Counted from the first letter of the stretch, positions 7,660-16,453 are shown. The stretch: DNA of 64,000 nucleotides from Niallia alba (GCF_012933555.1 NZ_JABBPK010000001.1:4752001-4816000); one strand, 5' to 3'. The notes: generated by a model not told the origin, from the letters alone. Program-made: numbers and translations.

Positions 7660-9450
7660 TTGTTAATTAATTGGATTAAATGGAAATTAAAAATTAGATG
7701 GAAAAGTCAAATGAACAATTTCATTTTTTTTAAAAAAATAAAACAGGTAAAAAATATTTGGGTTTGGGTAGTATTATGGAGTTTGATAAGCTTTAGTACC
7801 CTTCTAGGAGGTAGTTACTTACTTTTTAAAACAACTATCCTAAATGAAAAATTAACTGTAAGTGATCAACCATCAGGAATCTTATCAACCCTTGCTCTTC
7901 AAATTCTGTATTCTTTAAGGGAAAATCATTTTCTATTATGGTCATTACTTTTTTTCATTATATTTATAAATGCAATAATTTCCGGAATCGCTTCATCTAA
8001 ATGGCAGCTACAGGCTGTAGATAGAGACTGGTTAATGATAAATCTAAAGACTAGCGAACAAAAATCTAATATCTATATTTATTTAGAATCTTTAACTTGG
8101 AATTCAAAAGTTTTTCTAATGGCATACGTTCCAATCATATTATCACTTGGGTATTTACTAAATCTAACACCAATAAAAATAATCTTAATTTTGTTCATTA
8201 CTTTTTTGCTTTTTATAGTTTTGGGAATAATAAGTTCTATTTTCCATAATAAATATATGTGTTTACAAAGGAAGCGAAATCATTTTTTATTACGACTTGT
8301 TACAAATATACTGATAAGGTGCTTTCTATTTGTTCTAGCCTTAAATATGAGTAATCGATTAGTGCCTTGGATTAAAAACTTCCCACTAACATCAAATGAA
8401 ATTGATATTGAAAAATATTACCAATGGATGCAACTTGGCACCAGTTCTCTAGCAAAATTATTTGAACCGATAAAAGATGTAATTACATTCTCTCTATTAC
8501 CGAATAGTATCTTAGCAACTTATGCCATGGGGGAACTGGATTTAAAGGACTTACTAATTTCCAGTGTAATATTGACTATATTTGTTGGATTTACAGTCCT
8601 TCTTGCCTTTTCTAAAAGTAAGCCATCTAAAGGTATTTATTATCCATTTTCTTTTTATGAAAAGTGGATTGTTTCTCTAAGTGCTATTGTGAATAGACAA
8701 TCATATATAACCTTTTTAATTAGAAATGATATTCGTACTACCTATTTCTTTCATAGATTTCCTATACTTCTAGGGCCATTGTCTTTCTGGATTCAATTGG
8801 GCATATTTACGAGTTTTATTCAAGTCTTTGAGCCATTCGATAAAATGTATCATTTTATTCTAGCTTTTTATTTCTTCTTTTTTGTATTTTTTTATGTATT
8901 TACAATGTTCTGGGGCTTAAATGGAATGTTCTCAATGGATAGTGTTGGCAAACATATCATTTTGCATCTTTTGTCTAAAAAAAATGCTTGGTCAATTTTT
9001 CTTTATAAATTTCAATTATTTTTAATTACTACACTTCCGTTATTTATTGTGTGTGACATTCTTTTTATGATTATCAATCAAGTTCCTTTAAATATTTCGA
9101 TTATAGTTGGGGTATCTCACCTACTATTTTATTTTTTATTAACTATCATAATATTTTTACCATCAGTGATTAGTCCGCATTACAACTTTTTAAATATTGA
9201 ACAATTAGAAGATTATCCAGATCAAAAAGCAGTACGGAACCTTATCAGGTACTTAACAGTAGGTATTTTTATCCCTTGTTTAATGTTACCTATAGCACTT
9301 TTAATGTCCGATTTCATTAGTATTTCACAGTATTTACATATAAACGCAATTGGAATCACTGTATTGTTTTTAATACTTTCGGGAAGCTTAGTTACAATTA
9401 TTAAGCATAAATTAGTAAGGCTCAAGTGTTTGGATGACTTTTCTTTATAG
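7660..9450 (+). CDS. ABC exporter membrane subunit
   Basis: A 596-residue polytopic protein with roughly twelve strongly hydrophobic segments and short basic loops, in the style of large ABC-2-type exporter permeases. It begins with TTG at 7660, with AGGTGG upstream. The ATPase gene starts 12 bp after its stop, so the two form an exporter. Base composition is very AT-rich compared with neighbouring core genes, consistent with acquisition. No substrate can be read from the sequence; lantibiotic or bacitracin-like self-protection and drug export are possible. Confidence 0.7.
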   Translation: MLINWIKWKLKIRWKSQMNNFIFFKKIKQVKNIWVWVVLWSLISFSTLLGGSYLLFKTTILNEKLTVSDQPSGILSTLALQILYSLRENHFLLWSLLFFIIFINAIISGIASSKWQLQAVDRDWLMINLKTSEQKSNIYIYLESLTWNSKVFLMAYVPIILSLGYLLNLTPIKIILILFITFLLFIVLGIISSIFHNKYMCLQRKRNHFLLRLVTNILIRCFLFVLALNMSNRLVPWIKNFPLTSNEIDIEKYYQWMQLGTSSLAKLFEPIKDVITFSLLPNSILATYAMGELDLKDLLISSVILTIFVGFTVLLAFSKSKPSKGIYYPFSFYEKWIVSLSAIVNRQSYITFLIRNDIRTTYFFHRFPILLGPLSFWIQLGIFTSFIQVFEPFDKMYHFILAFYFFFFVFFYVFTMFWGLNGMFSMDSVGKHIILHLLSKKNAWSIFLYKFQLFLITTLPLFIVCDILFMIINQVPLNISIIVGVSHLLFYFLLTIIIFLPSVISPHYNFLNIEQLEDYPDQKAVRNLIRYLTVGIFIPCLMLPIALLMSDFISISQYLHINAIGITVLFLILSGSLVTIIKHKLVRLKCLDDFSL

Positions 9451-9461
9451 GAGGGATTATA

Positions 9462-10178
9462 TTGAATAGTATTTTGGAGTTTCAAAACGTAAAAAAAATA
9501 ATTGAAGGGAAACCAATCTTAAAAAATATAAGTTTTGTAGTACCGAAAAGGAAAATTGTTGCCTTTTTAGGACCAAATGGAGCAGGTAAGACTACTACAC
9601 TTAAAATAGCTGCGGGTCTATTAGAACATGAATCAGGTCAAATCATTATAAATGAAAATGAAAAATCACTTTATAAGTCAACCAATCCAGTTATGTTTAT
9701 CCCTGACTATCCCTTGCTATATGAAGAATTAACAGGTTTTGAGTATGTAGAGATGATGATTGACATGTTTCAAATAAAGAAGAAAAATCCATATGAAAGC
9801 CTCTATCGTTACGATATGGATGACGAGCTGCACAAAAAAGTGAAGGATTTATCTTTGGGGAATAAGAAAAAGATTGCTTTATTTACAACCTTATTAAGTA
9901 ATCCATCACTTTTATTGCTGGATGAATTTATTTCAGGTATTGATCCTATTAATATGAAGATAATCAAAGCAATTCTTCTGGATTACGTTAATAACGGGAA
10001 TGCCATTCTTTTATCTACGCATCAATTAGAAGTAGCCCAGCATTTTTGCGATACGCTCATATTGATTAATAATGGGGAAATACTAGAAGATAATCTATCA
10101 ATCACTTTGGTAACTGAAAATCATTCTACTTTAGAAGATTATTTTATATCTACATTGAAGACTAATGGGGGGAAATAA
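9462..10178 (+). CDS. ABC transporter ATP-binding protein
   Basis: A 238-residue nucleotide-binding subunit. Walker A is GPNGAGKT near residue 39, Walker B with catalytic Glu is LLLLDEFISGIDP near 160, and the switch His is in LSTHQLEVA. The signature motif is altered: LSLGNKK in place of LSGGQ. It begins with TTG behind AGGAGGG. It couples to the large permease encoded upstream, and its stop overlaps the start of a small membrane gene. Closest in style to the exporter ATPases of the CcmA class. Confidence 0.9.
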   Translation: MNSILEFQNVKKIIEGKPILKNISFVVPKRKIVAFLGPNGAGKTTTLKIAAGLLEHESGQIIINENEKSLYKSTNPVMFIPDYPLLYEELTGFEYVEMMIDMFQIKKKNPYESLYRYDMDDELHKKVKDLSLGNKKKIALFTTLLSNPSLLLLDEFISGIDPINMKIIKAILLDYVNNGNAILLSTHQLEVAQHFCDTLILINNGEILEDNLSITLVTENHSTLEDYFISTLKTNGGK

Positions 10179-10357
10179 TGAAAAAAAATTTTATTTTAGG
10201 AACTATAGTATTTTCTTTATTTGCCATTATTCCATTAATTTTCTCAATTTATAATGGTAATGCTAAAGATTCTATTGTTATTTCTTGTATTCTTATTGGC
10301 GTATTAGCTTTCACATTTATTGAATATAAGGGTTCAAAAAACAAGAGAGTAAAATAA
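10178..10357 (+). CDS. Small two-helix membrane protein
   Basis: A 59-residue ORF whose ATG overlaps the TAA of the ATPase gene (TAATG), with GGGGGG upstream, which argues for translational coupling. It has two hydrophobic segments (FILGTIVFSLFAIIPLIF and IVISCILIGVLAFTFI) and a basic tail KGSKNKRVK. It could be an accessory subunit of the exporter or an immunity-type peptide. I do not recognise a family. Confidence 0.6.
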   Translation: MKKNFILGTIVFSLFAIIPLIFSIYNGNAKDSIVISCILIGVLAFTFIEYKGSKNKRVK

Positions 10358-10370
10358 TCTTTATATTTAG

Positions 10371-10489
10371 GGGTAGCGTCACATGCCCATCAAGGTAAGA
10401 GATCATAATACCCCAGAACGAAAATTTTGTGTATCTTACTCGTTTTTATCGTTTTGGGGTAACTCGTTATTGCTAGCTTGATGGCGGAT
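10371..10489. other. Nested palindrome, probable insertion-element remnant cut by the Tn3 end
   Basis: CCCATCAAG near 10385-10395 is answered by CTTGATGG near 10479-10486. Inside, TACCCCAGAACGAAAA pairs with TTTTATCGTTTTGGGGTA. The left margin GGGGTAGCGTCACATGCCC looks like an insertion-sequence terminus whose partner on the right is cut off by the inverted repeat at 10490. No transposase gene is present. Confidence 0.35.
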
Positions 10490-10527
10490 GGGGTCCTACC
10501 AGCAAAACGCGGAAAACATACGCTAAG
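10490..10527 (+). mobile_element. Tn3-family terminal inverted repeat (second copy)
   Basis: The 38 bases are identical to the repeat at 5731-5768 except for one base (CCAGC for CCAAC). The orientation is also the same, outer end to the left. It is followed by the same hairpin, but then by different sequence encoding a resolvase-like helix-turn-helix instead of tnpA. Two ends in direct orientation do not make one intact transposon; they suggest two insertions or a rearrangement. Confidence 0.85.
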
Positions 10528-10548
10528 ACAATTCATGGAAATGAAAAA

Positions 10549-10578
10549 CCGATTTTTCCTACGCTAAGGAATCATCGG
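10549..10578. terminator. Hairpin next to the second Tn3 end
   Basis: CCGATTTTTCCT pairs with AGGAATCATCGG around ACGCT, followed by CTTTTTTATTTT on the plus strand. It is the same hairpin as at 5789-5820 and may end transcription of the short minus-strand ORF that follows. Confidence 0.7.
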
Positions 10579-10608
10579 CTTTTTTATTTTGCGATTAATA
10601 CAGAATAT

Positions 10609-10791
10609 TTAACTTTCACTTTCCAAATATCTATATAACGTAGATTTACTAATTCCTGTTTCATCTTTTATTTCAGTAACTGTTTTACCGCTCTCTTTCA
10701 ACATCTCTTCCATTGATTCTGTTGATTCATTTGAGCATCCTGTTAAAAAAACAAACGTCATAAGCAATCCTGTTAGTACGGATTTCCACAT
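10609..10791 (-). CDS. Small predicted lipoprotein joined to a resolvase-like helix-turn-helix
   Basis: Sixty codons with AGGA 5 bases before the ATG. The first 19 residues form a lipoprotein signal (SVLTGLLMTFVFLTGC, lipobox LTGC). The C-terminal 30 residues, ESGKTVTEIKDETGISKSTL followed by YRYLE, match the helix-turn-helix at the end of serine resolvases such as Tn3-type TnpR. The position next to a Tn3 end suggests the second half is a tnpR remnant fused by rearrangement to the start of another gene. A real membrane-tethered DNA-binding peptide cannot be excluded. Confidence 0.45.
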   Translation of the reverse strand: MWKSVLTGLLMTFVFLTGCSNESTESMEEMLKESGKTVTEIKDETGISKSTLYRYLESES

Positions 10792-11016
10792 TAGTATTCC
10801 TACTTTTCATCATCACAAAAAACATACCTTATGGACAATTTATTTCTCTAAGGAAACTTTTATGTTTGTATACAAAACACTTAACTATCTGAAAAATGTC
10901 AATAGTTTAAGCATAATTAGGTAAAATTTCTTAGATTGCTTTTGTCTGAGGATTATACAAAGAAAAAAGATGCCTTTATTAAAAGCATCTCTCTTAAACC
11001 TATTTAGTACTAGATA

Positions 11017-11718
11017 TCATCCAAAAATCTTTTCCCATAATTCTACAAGGAAGAATTTCACTTCTACTTCCTCCTCTTTTTCCCCTTCAACAAATACAGG
11101 ATCTTGTTTCTCTTCCGCTTTCCTTTCTTCCTTTACTGCCTTTTCCTTTGTTGTTTCTTCTTCTTTCTTCTCTGCTTTTTCTTCTTTCTTCTCTTCCTCA
11201 AATCCATCACTGACTGCTACTCCGTTAGAGAAGTCTAAGAAACATAGCGGTGGGAAAAGGACACACCACCAATTCGCACCTTCACCTTCCCCTAACGTAA
11301 TCAGAATTGCATCATATTGACCAGCTGGATATAAAAACTCACCATAAAGTTTGGTTGGAAAATCAACCTTGTCAAAAGTAACATTAACTGCTTGGTTTGC
11401 TTTTTCTTCTTCTACTACTCTTTCAGCAATCTCTTGAATCTCTGGTAACTTTTCCTTCAATAAATCTTTCGCTGCCTCTTTAGAAGTTAATTCTGAAACC
11501 CAGTTTGTGATTTGTTCATTTACAGCGTCTCTCACTTTTCTTTTTAATGCCTGATCTTCTTCCTTATCACTGTTTGCTAATATTCTTAAACGAATCGCAT
11601 CATTTGGAATGATTACCTCGCTATTTGCTGTTACTTCATTTTTAGGAATATATAAACTCATAATAGTAGATAGAATAAGTACAAATAAATAAATAGTTGC
11701 CATCGGTTTGTTTTTCAT
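11017..11718 (-). CDS. spoIIR: Stage II sporulation protein R
   Basis: Forespore-made, secreted signal that triggers SpoIIGA to process pro-sigma-E in the mother cell. The protein has 233 residues: an N-terminal signal/anchor (IYLFVLILSTIMSLYIP), the conserved IPNDAIRLRILANSD segment, FPTKLYGEFLYPAGQYDA, and the hallmark GEGEGANWWCVLFPPLCF. A Lys/Glu-rich low-complexity stretch at about 172-215 precedes the conserved VKFFLVELW end; B. subtilis SpoIIR has a similar charged tail. AAGGGGCGGTG precedes the ATG. A sigma-F promoter is expected, but I found no convincing match. Confidence 0.95.
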   Translation of the reverse strand: MKNKPMATIYLFVLILSTIMSLYIPKNEVTANSEVIIPNDAIRLRILANSDKEEDQALKRKVRDAVNEQITNWVSELTSKEAAKDLLKEKLPEIQEIAERVVEEEKANQAVNVTFDKVDFPTKLYGEFLYPAGQYDAILITLGEGEGANWWCVLFPPLCFLDFSNGVAVSDGFEEEKKEEKAEKKEEETTKEKAVKEERKAEEKQDPVFVEGEKEEEVEVKFFLVELWEKIFG

Positions 11719-11890
11719 CTTTTAGCACCGCCCCTTCACTAACACAGTCTGGACAGATTAATAGAATCTTAAACTAGTAAAATTCATTTTCTTGAGTTGT
11801 TTTCTAGAGGCAACTACTATTTGCAGATATGTGAATTTTCTGGTGTTAGTACTTGAAGGTTTTATGCTTTAGTTTGGGGATTTCGATTTT

Positions 11891-11981
11891 ACTTGTGGGT
11901 TTGGCACTTTTCCTTGCGAGTTTCATACTTTTACTTGCGGGTTTGGCACCTTTACTTGCGAGTTTAGCACCTTTACTTGCG
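11891..11981. repeat. 21-bp tandem repeat, about 4.3 copies
   Basis: Units of the form ACTTGCGRGTTTGGCACYTTT repeat every 21 bp with a few substitutions. On the minus strand they would read as a seven-residue repeat (SKGAKPA), but that ORF starts with unrelated sequence, has no ribosome site and is probably not a gene. This fills the 408-bp gap between spoIIR and prmC; nothing else is evident there. Confidence 0.75.
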
Positions 11982-12126
11982 CCTCCCCCTCCTTTACCAA
12001 AAACGGTCCAACTAAATCGGCAATAAAAAAGACATATCCCACACACCTTAACTTGTGTTTAGAATATATCTTTCTAAAAAATAAAACCCTCGTTTAAAAG
12101 CAACCGAAAAACAGAAGTTAAATAGC

Positions 12127-12990
12127 TCAAAATCCTACTTCTGCAAATACCATTCGATCTTTGCCATTAATATCATATTGTACTTCTACTTTTGCCTGCG
12201 GAAAAGCGGTTTCTAACAGCTTGGCAGCTGCCTTGCTTTGGCCTGCTCCTACTTCAAATCCAATAATCGCTTTTTCTTTAACAACAAGCGGTAATTCTTC
12301 ACAAAGCCTTCTATAAAGAACTAGTCCATCTTCGCCTGCAAAGAGGGCTCTATGAGGTTCAAATTCCGTGACAATGTCAGACATTGTTTGGATGTCCCCT
12401 TCTGGAATATACGGAGGATTAGAAAGAACAATGTCAATACTTCTCCCTTGTTCCATAAGTGGCTGTAACAGGTCTCCTTGAATAAACTCTATATCTTCTG
12501 CCCCTAGTTTTTTTGCATTTTGCTTTGCTACAGATAAGGACACTTCATAAAGATCAGTAGCTACTACCTGCAAGGATGGATTTTCTAATTTCATAGTCAC
12601 GGCAATTGCTCCGCTTCCTGTTCCCACATCTACTAGTTTTAAGGCTGCATTTTTTCCAAACAGCCTGTCTATCCGTGCAAGTGCAGATTGTACAAGCTCT
12701 TCTGTTTCAGGTCGAGGAATAAGCACTTCCTTATTAACTGTAAAGGCTCTGCCATAAAAATCTTCTTGACCAATAATATACTGGACTGGTTGTCCTTGGG
12801 CATGTAAATAGACTAGCTTTTGAAAGCTCTCGAATTGTTCATCTTCCATGTCTTCCCGAAATTTTATTAGCATTTCAGATCTACTGACTTGTAAGGTATG
12901 CCTTACCAATAACTCCGCTGCATATTCTTCTCTGTTATGGTCCTTTAAATAAGAAGAAGCCCATTTTAGGGCTTCGAATACCTTACACAT
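12127..12990 (-). CDS. prmC: Release factor glutamine methyltransferase
   Basis: Methylates the Gln of the GGQ motif of peptide release factors using S-adenosylmethionine. It has 287 residues from the ATG at 12990, which lies inside the prfA end (8-bp overlap); the frame extends 16 codons further into prfA but without a start site. An N-terminal helical domain (1-75) is followed by the Rossmann fold with [12 protein letters not shown] and the catalytic [10 protein letters not shown]. The overlap with prfA, its substrate gene, implies translational coupling. Confidence 0.96.
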   Translation of the reverse strand: MCKVFEALKWASSYLKDHNREEYAAELLVRHTLQVSRSEMLIKFREDMEDEQFESFQKLVYLHAQGQPVQYIIGQEDFYGRAFTVNKEVLIPRPETEELVQSALARIDRLFGKNAALKLVDVGTGSGAIAVTMKLENPSLQVVATDLYEVSLSVAKQNAKKLGAEDIEFIQGDLLQPLMEQGRSIDIVLSNPPYIPEGDIQTMSDIVTEFEPHRALFAGEDGLVLYRRLCEELPLVVKEKAIIGFEVGAGQSKAAAKLLETAFPQAKVEVQYDINGKDRMVFAEVGF

Positions 12991-14056
12991 CAGAAGCACT
13001 TTCCAAACGACTAGATTGTTCTTCAAAAATAAGTGCATCGATAATATCGTCCATTTTTCCTTGAAGGATTTGATCTAGCTTTTGAATAGTCAATCCAATA
13101 CGGTGATCCGTTACACGGTTTTGTGGGAAGTTATACGTACGAATTCGCTCCGAACGATCCCCTGTACCTACTGCTGATTTACGTTGTTGATCATATTCTG
13201 CTTGTGCTTCTTGTTGGAATTTATCATAAACACGTGCTCTTAAAACCTTCATTGCTTTTTCTTTATTTTTAATCTGTGATTTTTCATCCTGACAGGAAAC
13301 AACTGTCCCTGTTGGAATATGAGTTAAGCGTACCGCAGACATGGTAGTGTTAACACTTTGTCCTCCAGGTCCACTAGAAGCAAATGTGTCTACGCGGATA
13401 TCTTTTTCATGAATTTCAATTTCAACCTCTTCTGCTTCAGGCAAACATGCAACTGTTGCAGTAGATGTATGAATACGACCACCAGATTCTGTTTCTGGGA
13501 CACGTTGTACACGATGAGCACCATTTTCAAATTTCAATTTGCTGTATGCGCCTTTTCCGTTAATCATAAAAATGATTTCTTTGTAGCCACCAACGCCTGT
13601 TGAACTTGCATCAATTACTTCCATTTTCCAGCCTTGAGCCTCAGCGAAACGACTATACATACGGAAAAGATCACCTGCAAATAGTGCGGCTTCATCTCCA
13701 CCAGCTGCTCCTCTTATTTCCATAATAACGTTTTTATCATCATTAGGATCCTTAGGGATTAATAGAATTTTTAAGCGTGCTTCTAATTCTTCAATGCGTG
13801 TACCAGTCTCATCTAACTCTTCCTTAACCATTTCGCGCATTTCTGGATCTAACTTTTCTTCCAGCATTGTTTTCGCTTCTAAATGCTGTTCTTTCACTTC
13901 TTTATATTCACGATAAACTTCTACTGTCTCTTGAATATCCGATTGTTCTTTCGAATAGTCACGCAGTTTTTTTGTATCATTTACAATTTCAGGATCACTT
14001 AATAATTCATTAAGTTTTTCATAACGATCCTCTACAGCTTGAAGACGATCAAACAC
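12983..14056 (-). CDS. prfA: Peptide chain release factor 1
   Basis: Recognises UAA and UAG and releases the nascent peptide. The GGQ loop is in [17 protein letters not shown], and the protein ends near [14 protein letters not shown]. The codon-recognition region with the PxT-type loop ([16 protein letters not shown]) is present. I start it at the GTG at 14056 ([15 protein letters not shown]), because homologues begin there and GAGGTG lies 6 bases upstream; an in-frame ATG exists eight codons earlier. It has 357 residues, as in B. subtilis. It overlaps prmC. Confidence 0.96.
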   Translation of the reverse strand: MFDRLQAVEDRYEKLNELLSDPEIVNDTKKLRDYSKEQSDIQETVEVYREYKEVKEQHLEAKTMLEEKLDPEMREMVKEELDETGTRIEELEARLKILLIPKDPNDDKNVIMEIRGAAGGDEAALFAGDLFRMYSRFAEAQGWKMEVIDASSTGVGGYKEIIFMINGKGAYSKLKFENGAHRVQRVPETESGGRIHTSTATVACLPEAEEVEIEIHEKDIRVDTFASSGPGGQSVNTTMSAVRLTHIPTGTVVSCQDEKSQIKNKEKAMKVLRARVYDKFQQEAQAEYDQQRKSAVGTGDRSERIRTYNFPQNRVTDHRIGLTIQKLDQILQGKMDDIIDALIFEEQSSRLESASDV

Positions 14057-14221
14057 ACTATTCACCTCGTTTTTATCCATAACGTATTCATTATATTATA
14101 GGCTATTTTCCCCGTCAAAACCAATTCTTATGAAAAATGGTATTTGCAGATGATTAGGAGAGCCATTTTTTCATTAATCTATTATAATAGACTTAATAAT
14201 AAGAAGAGAGGGTATGACCAT

Positions 14222-15094
14222 ATGTCCCTAACCAATCAATCCATTTATCAATATGTGATGGACCAGGCCCCAAGTATAACCCAAAAGTGGTTTGCCATTA
14301 AAGATGGAGAAGAAGGGTCTATTTACTCAAAAAATTCCACACCGTCTGTTGAACAGCTGCTGAAAAAACAGCATGCATATACGATTCAAACCGTCATAAG
14401 CGCTTTTTTAGAAGATGAGCATATTTTTGCTGAAAATCTAGAGCAATGGGCAAATGAGGTTGCTAAAAGCAGAGTAGAATTAGGAACACCTGTTCATGAA
14501 GTATTAGAAGCATTAAGTATTACGAGACAAACGATATGGAACACGATTGAACAGTTTATCCTTGAACAAAATAATATCCCGACCGAATTTGTATTACAAT
14601 GGAGTTCTAAATATCACCTTACTTTTGATCGATTGACCAATCGATTCACAAACATGTATCACACTTATACTAAACAGAAACTTCATTCTCAACAAGAGTT
14701 AATCCAGCAACTAAGTGTTCCGGTTATTCCGATTACAGAGTCTATTGGCGCCATTCCATTAATTGGAGATATCGACAGCTTACGAGCAAAACTGATTTTA
14801 GAGACAGTTCCTGTTAAATGTAAAGAGGAAGGAATTCAACATCTGTTCATTGATTTATCTGGTATTTCTTCTATCGATACTATGGTTTTACATGAACTAA
14901 TGAAATTAACTAAAATCCTTTCTTTCATTGGTATTGAATCTACTCTATCTGGATTAAGTCCTGATACCGCTCAAATGATTACTACCTTGGGAATTGGTTT
15001 AGGGAAAGTTCCAACATACAGTACGCTTAATCAAGCATTATCTTTTCAGCAAGTGCCAATGGATAAAGCAAGTAAACCTAAACCTCAATCCTAA
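14222..15094 (+). CDS. RsbR-type stressosome co-antagonist
   Basis: About 290 residues with the two-part layout of RsbR paralogues: a non-haem globin-like N-terminal domain (about 1-150) and a C-terminal STAS domain (about 160-275; SVPVIPITESIGAIPLIGDI, then LFIDLSGISSIDTMVLHEL). In the stressosome such proteins bind RsbS and are phosphorylated by RsbT on STAS threonines (for example ISSIDT), feeding environmental signals to sigma-B. The ATG at 14222 gives the normal N-terminus; the frame is open 26 codons further without a ribosome site. Which paralogue (RsbRA, RB, RC or RD) cannot be settled. It is monocistronic with its own terminator. Confidence 0.85.
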   Translation: MSLTNQSIYQYVMDQAPSITQKWFAIKDGEEGSIYSKNSTPSVEQLLKKQHAYTIQTVISAFLEDEHIFAENLEQWANEVAKSRVELGTPVHEVLEALSITRQTIWNTIEQFILEQNNIPTEFVLQWSSKYHLTFDRLTNRFTNMYHTYTKQKLHSQQELIQQLSVPVIPITESIGAIPLIGDIDSLRAKLILETVPVKCKEEGIQHLFIDLSGISSIDTMVLHELMKLTKILSFIGIESTLSGLSPDTAQMITTLGIGLGKVPTYSTLNQALSFQQVPMDKASKPKPQS

Positions 15095-15117
15095 CTAATT
15101 TTTGCATTTTGCAAAGA

Positions 15118-15199
15118 AACTCCGATAAATTCTCCTTTCTAATTCACTTAGGGGTTACTACTACCCTAAGTGAAAAAGTATGGGATTTATCGGAGTTTT
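15118..15199 (+). terminator. Nested terminator after the RsbR-like gene
   Basis: Outer stem AACTCCGATAAAT/ATTTATCGGAGTT encloses a second hairpin TTCACTTAGGG/CCCTAAGTGAA; the outer stem is followed by T-rich sequence. It can serve both the RsbR-like gene and the convergent CNNM gene. Between 15205 and 15330 lies a degraded piece of the nested-palindrome repeat (AATACACATAGAC...AAGTGTATT). Confidence 0.8.
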
Positions 15200-15333
15200 A
15201 GCTATATTGTTCTTTTTCTTTTCTAAAAGATTGTTGTTTTAAGGCAGCTTGAATACACATAGACCAAACAGGCAAAGTGTATTTAGGTTGCGGTTTACTG
15301 CAACAAACTTTACTTTCTATTAAACTAGTAAAA

Positions 15334-16386
15334 TCAATGTAGTAGCTTTTCGCCTACATATTCATCGCGAATTTCTCCAACGATTTCTTCTAAAATATCT
15401 TCCATTGTGACAAGACCTACAATTACGCCTCTTTCATTCTTCACTAGTGCCATATGCACTCTTTCTTGCTGCATTTTAAGAAGCACGGTTTTAATTGGTG
15501 ATGTTTGCAGAAAAATCGGCATCTCATGAATAAATTCTTCCATATTTGTCTCTCTTCCTGCTACTACATTTGTTAACATCTCTTTAGTATTTACGTAACC
15601 CACCAACTTCGTTCGATCTTTCGTCACAGGATATCGAGTATATTCATGTTTATCCAAAACAGTTAAAACTTCTTCAAATGTCATTTCTAATTCTACATTT
15701 ACAATTTGTTCCCTCGGAATCATGATTTCTTTTAGAATTCGATTGTCAAACGCAAAGATATTCTTTAAATAGGCTAATTCCGTTTGGTTGATTTCGCCAC
15801 TTTCATAGCTTTGTGTCACAATCAACTTTAATTCTTCTTCTGAATGAGCCGTTTCATGTCCAGTCGGTTTAACCCCAAACCATCCGAGAATTGCTCTCGA
15901 TGAGCCATTTAATGCATGGATTATCGGCTTTGTTACTTTTCCAAACCAATACAAACCAGGAGCTAGCATTAACGTCATTTTTTCTGCATATTGGATAGCT
16001 AATGTCTTTGGAGCCAATTCTCCAATTACAACGTGTAAAAAGGACACAACCGATAAAGCTATCGCATAAGAAAGCACAGTTGATAAAGCACCAGGCACAT
16101 CAAACCTTTCAAATAATGGATGAAGCAGCTTTTCTACAGTTGGTTCTCCTAATGCTCCTAGAATCAATGCAGTAATTGTTATCCCAAGCTGACAGGCAGA
16201 TAAATAATAATCTAAGTCATGCGCTACTTTCTTTGCTATTACTGCCTTTTTATTTCCTTCTGAAATTAGTTGATCTAATCTTGACATTCTCACTTTTAAA
16301 ATCGCGAATTCAGCACCAACGAAAAATGCTGTTAACATAATAAATACTGCTACTAAAAACAAATTCAATAGTATTATACTGTCCAA
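15334..16386 (-). CDS. CNNM/CorC-type transporter, short form
   Basis: 350 residues with an N-terminal DUF21 (CNNM) membrane domain of three to four helices (about 1-190, with GAEFAILKVRMSRLDQLI and SACQLGITITALILGALGEP) and a CBS pair (about 215-340). It stops right after the second CBS domain and so lacks the C-terminal CorC_HlyC domain that its neighbour has. Family members such as MpfA (YhdP) of B. subtilis act in magnesium efflux. It begins with TTG behind GAGGG, inside a hairpin leader (see the next entry). It is about 60-70% similar to the upstream paralogue and is probably a tandem duplicate that lost its tail. Confidence 0.88.
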   Translation of the reverse strand: MDSIILLNLFLVAVFIMLTAFFVGAEFAILKVRMSRLDQLISEGNKKAVIAKKVAHDLDYYLSACQLGITITALILGALGEPTVEKLLHPLFERFDVPGALSTVLSYAIALSVVSFLHVVIGELAPKTLAIQYAEKMTLMLAPGLYWFGKVTKPIIHALNGSSRAILGWFGVKPTGHETAHSEEELKLIVTQSYESGEINQTELAYLKNIFAFDNRILKEIMIPREQIVNVELEMTFEEVLTVLDKHEYTRYPVTKDRTKLVGYVNTKEMLTNVVAGRETNMEEFIHEMPIFLQTSPIKTVLLKMQQERVHMALVKNERGVIVGLVTMEDILEEIVGEIRDEYVGEKLLH

Positions 16387-16418
16387 TTATTTCCCTCGTT
16401 CTTGAGGGGTTCACCTCC
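16384..16418 (-). promoter_or_regulatory. Leader hairpin covering the ribosome site of the short CNNM gene
   Basis: On the minus strand GGAGGTG (16418-16412) is followed by CCCTC-AAGAAC-GAGGG, then AAATAA and the TTG start. The GAGGG that serves as ribosome site is the 3' arm of the hairpin. The same arrangement occurs before the upstream paralogue at 17762-17794. Confidence 0.55.
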
Positions 16419-16453
16419 ATGATTTATAGATAAAGCAACTTTTCACATCTTAG

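Noticed and set aside
5731-10527. Interpretation of the two Tn3 repeats as the ends of one intact transposon
   Set aside because: They are in direct, not inverted, orientation; tnpA is reduced to its C-terminus and no complete tnpR is present.
11017-11718. Lys/Glu-rich insert in SpoIIR as a novelty
   Set aside because: B. subtilis SpoIIR has a comparable charged stretch before its conserved end.
11846-12046. Minus-strand ORF with a seven-residue Ser-Lys-Gly-Ala-Lys repeat
   Set aside because: It follows a 21-bp DNA repeat, has an implausible Cys/Phe-rich start, and lacks a ribosome site and any family.
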